Below are positions 20,554 to 22,561 of a DNA stretch of 22,561 nucleotides, in pieces. Source of the stretch: Lenisia limosa (Eukaryota > Breviatea); NCBI GenBank assembly GCA_001655205.1, contig LPNZ01011489.1, forward strand, positions 1 through 22,561. Reading direction: 5' to 3'. The notes beneath the pieces are model-generated. The model worked only from the letters and a program-made list of their open reading frames with translations. It was not told where the DNA came from and did no database searches. The translations under genes were made by a program, and so were the position numbers. How positions within the stretch are numbered: the stretch's first letter is position 1; the number at the start of each line of letters is the position of its first letter.

Positions 20554-22561
20554 ATGACGATCAGCAGATCCCGAAGTATATTGTTCCAAAAATTTCCTTC
20601 TTATCTTATCGCTATCGCTCGCCTTTTTGCATTGCTTTATTTGTTTGACAACACAATGGTTGCAGCTATGCCCCCGCAAACATGTAGGGAGCGCTCCAGA
20701 GCATGTCGACTAATAACTGGCTACTTCCTGCTCATTATTGCTTCCATTATTGTCATTCCAACTTCAATTTACATGGTTGATTACCTCAAGGGTGGCGATT
20801 GGGGCACTCCAGTAAGAATTTTTTTTGAACCCAATAAAGCTAATAACCTTTGCAGCTTATGCTTGGCTTTGTGTTTGGCCATATGATTCTTCTCGGCCTT
20901 TGGGGCATGTTAGTATTCCCGGCCGTTTCTGAAGAGCGTAGAAGACATTTAGAGTGAGTTTTAGTCTTCGGACTGTCTTTTAGTCGTTGTAATAAATGTA
21001 AATTCATCTTCTCTAGGCGTGTGGCTCTTATTAACAGTCAAGAAGAGGTATGATGAGGAAGGTTGTGACATTTGGACTGCCTTTCCTTTTACCAACTATG
21101 TACCGAATGAATTATATGGCCATTATGTCAAAAATTCCACCGCTAAAATTGATTGTTTCGCGCCTCCTCTTACCCAAAGGACAAAGATAGTTATGAGATG
21201 CTTGAAACTGAACCGACTTCTGAGGTGGAGCTTGTCAAGGTTGACCTTGCGACCCAAAAGCAAGTTAAAGATCCCAAGTGCAAAAGAAGAACTCTTCTCT
21301 GTGAGACTGGGCTCTTTCTGTTTTTGACACTCTTTAGTGCGTTGTGGAGTCTGTGCTTCATGCCTGTTCTGCACTGTTGCTGTTTTGTTCTGTGTTGGAA
21401 TGCTTTACCTTCGCTTCAACACCATTCCAGACGTTGATACCACTTACACCATTGAGGGTCTCAAGAGCACCATTACCGTGGGGTTTGGTATATGCTTTAT
21501 TTGTTCTCTTGAATCAAACGTCAGTTCTTACCGCCAAGATTGAACGTGAGAAGTCTGGAATCGCCCATATTACTGCTGAGACTGAACTGGAAGCCAATTA
21601 TGGACTTGGTTATGCACATGCCCAGGACAGGTTCGCGTCACAATACTTTCACTGATTTCACATGTGTTTATTAAAGCAGTGTAAGGATTTCCCCGTGGAT
21701 TTGGGGTAGAGATTTTGGCAATATTTACAGAGTAGCAAAATTCATAGATTTGGGGCGGTTAAGATTAAGTAATAAATCTGGTTTGGAGACCTGCTTTTAA
21801 GGCCAATTTCAGTACCACCTCTTATCCGTTAGATTCTGGCAAATGGAGCTTCAACGTCTTCTTGTTAACGGTAAGAATTTCATGACTTATAAATGTGATG
21901 TTCTGAAAAATGTTAGAAGAGCTTCGGCAAGATAACTTTATAAGCGTGAGGGTGTTAGGCTTCTGCCAGACACAACCTGTCATTTCAACATACATTATTT
22001 GGTGATATGTATATTACTATTAATAATTGATATCATATATATACTATATACTACTACATGTATATTCATATGATATGTAAATGGATATGATACAATATGA
22101 TATGTATAATTTTCTCAAAAGACCATTGTCGTGCAGTGAGAGGCAAGGGAATATAACCCTCCTTCCCCACAAAGGACAACTGTCATCCCGTGTCGGCGAA
22201 GCTGGCGTGGAAATTGACAAATACTTCCTGAGTCTTGGCTTCAACCGGATTGCTGCTCGGGACTGGGACTGTATCGATAATAAGACCAAGAGCATTTTCG
22301 AAAGGTGAGCTCCGACAAAATAGGATTGCTTGTTTTTAAGCATAAACATAAACAATCACATAATTACACACTTTTTGTTTTTATTCCATACAATTACATT
22401 GACCCCCCCCCCCCAGCTATGTATCAGGCGTCAATGCTTTCATTGATGAAAATGATCAGTGGCCAGTCGAAATGAGACTTTTGGGTTATGATGACCCTGC
22501 ACACTTCACAGGCCAGGTGAAGGGGGAAGGGCATATCGTAGTAGTATTTTCTCTGTATGAT
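20554..22561 (+). CDS. Membrane-anchored penicillin-acylase-like (S45) Ntn-hydrolase, 3' partial
   Basis: Nine phase-consistent exons: 20554-20811, 20856-20953, 21017-21047, 21180-21300, 21338-21477, 21539-21630, 21833-21870, 22175-22304 and 22417-22516; the gene runs off the window. Start ATGs in frame exist at 20554, 20656 and 20668; the last two give a leader closer to the first TM segment. Three hydrophobic segments precede the enzyme: GYFLLIIASIIVIPTSIYMV, MLGFVFGHMILLGLWGMLVF and CLFCTVAVLFCVGMLYL. The S45 alpha-chain signature follows: STITIEREKSGIAHITAETE, NYGLGYAHAQDRFWQMELQR, LSSRVGEAGVEIDKYFLSLG and YVSGVNAFIDENDQWPVEMR. The nucleophile Ser released by self-cleavage lies beyond the window. 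S45 enzymes hydrolyse amides such as N-acyl-homoserine lactones or penicillins; the substrate here is unknown. The TM exons could belong to a separate gene, but phase supports one. Confidence 0.75.
22020..22110. repeat. ATATGATAT-type microsatellite in intron
   Basis: Repeated TGATAT/ATATGATA units fill much of the intron 21871-22174 of the S45 gene. A similar AT-rich satellite lies near 16285-16365. Confidence 0.6.
22402..22416 (+). other. Poly-C tract at a 3' splice site
   Basis: A run of C leads directly into CAG, the splice acceptor of the last visible S45 exon. It serves as the polypyrimidine tract. The run length may be misread but lies outside the coding sequence. Confidence 0.6.

Noticed and set aside
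1-22561. CRISPR array, bacterial operon, integron or prophage
   Set aside because: No spaced direct repeats, no ribosome-binding-site pattern and no continuous genes. All coding sequence is spliced, so the lysozyme is not from a resident phage.

Overview
The window is nuclear DNA of an intron-rich, probably unicellular eukaryote. No gene can be read as one open frame. Seven protein genes assemble only when many short GT-AG introns (about 37-315 bases) are removed, and nearly every join I checked keeps the codon phase. The gene set (MARK/PAR-1-type kinase end, CHFR, CCR4/CNOT6, an SBP2-like factor, and enzymes that digest bacterial walls) suits a bacteria-eating protist. An amoebozoan is my best guess, but that is inference. 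Five runs of N interrupt the sequence.

Layout: 1-209, fragment of an unrecognised coding region. 460-1475 (+), C-terminus of a kinase ending in a KA1 domain. 1741-4120 (-), Ser/Pro-rich protein with many SP/TP sites. 4121-5817, non-coding repeat-bearing DNA with two N gaps. 5818-9668 (-), 20-exon gene for a membrane-anchored bacteriolytic fusion: signal peptide, GH24 lysozyme, M15 peptidase, two Cys-rich repeats, TM helix. 9933-12875 (+), CHFR ubiquitin ligase (FHA, RING, PBZ finger), divergent from the lysozyme gene. 12995-16225 (-), SBP2-like L7Ae protein, convergent with CHFR. 16226-17026, AT-rich spacer. 17027-17098 (+), tRNA-Pro(AGG). 17303-20426 (+), CCR4/CNOT6 deadenylase. 20554 to the window end (+), membrane-anchored penicillin-acylase-like (S45) protein, cut off at its 3' side.

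The genes do not form an operon. The most notable item is the lysozyme-M15 fusion, which joins a glycan-cutting and a peptide-cutting enzyme for peptidoglycan in one membrane-tethered chain; its 20 exons sum to exactly 533 codons including stop. The second is an unnamed dispersed repeat family, with three copies in introns of two genes, in both orientations relative to the host gene. The S45 protein is another family best known from bacteria, here with introns and membrane segments.
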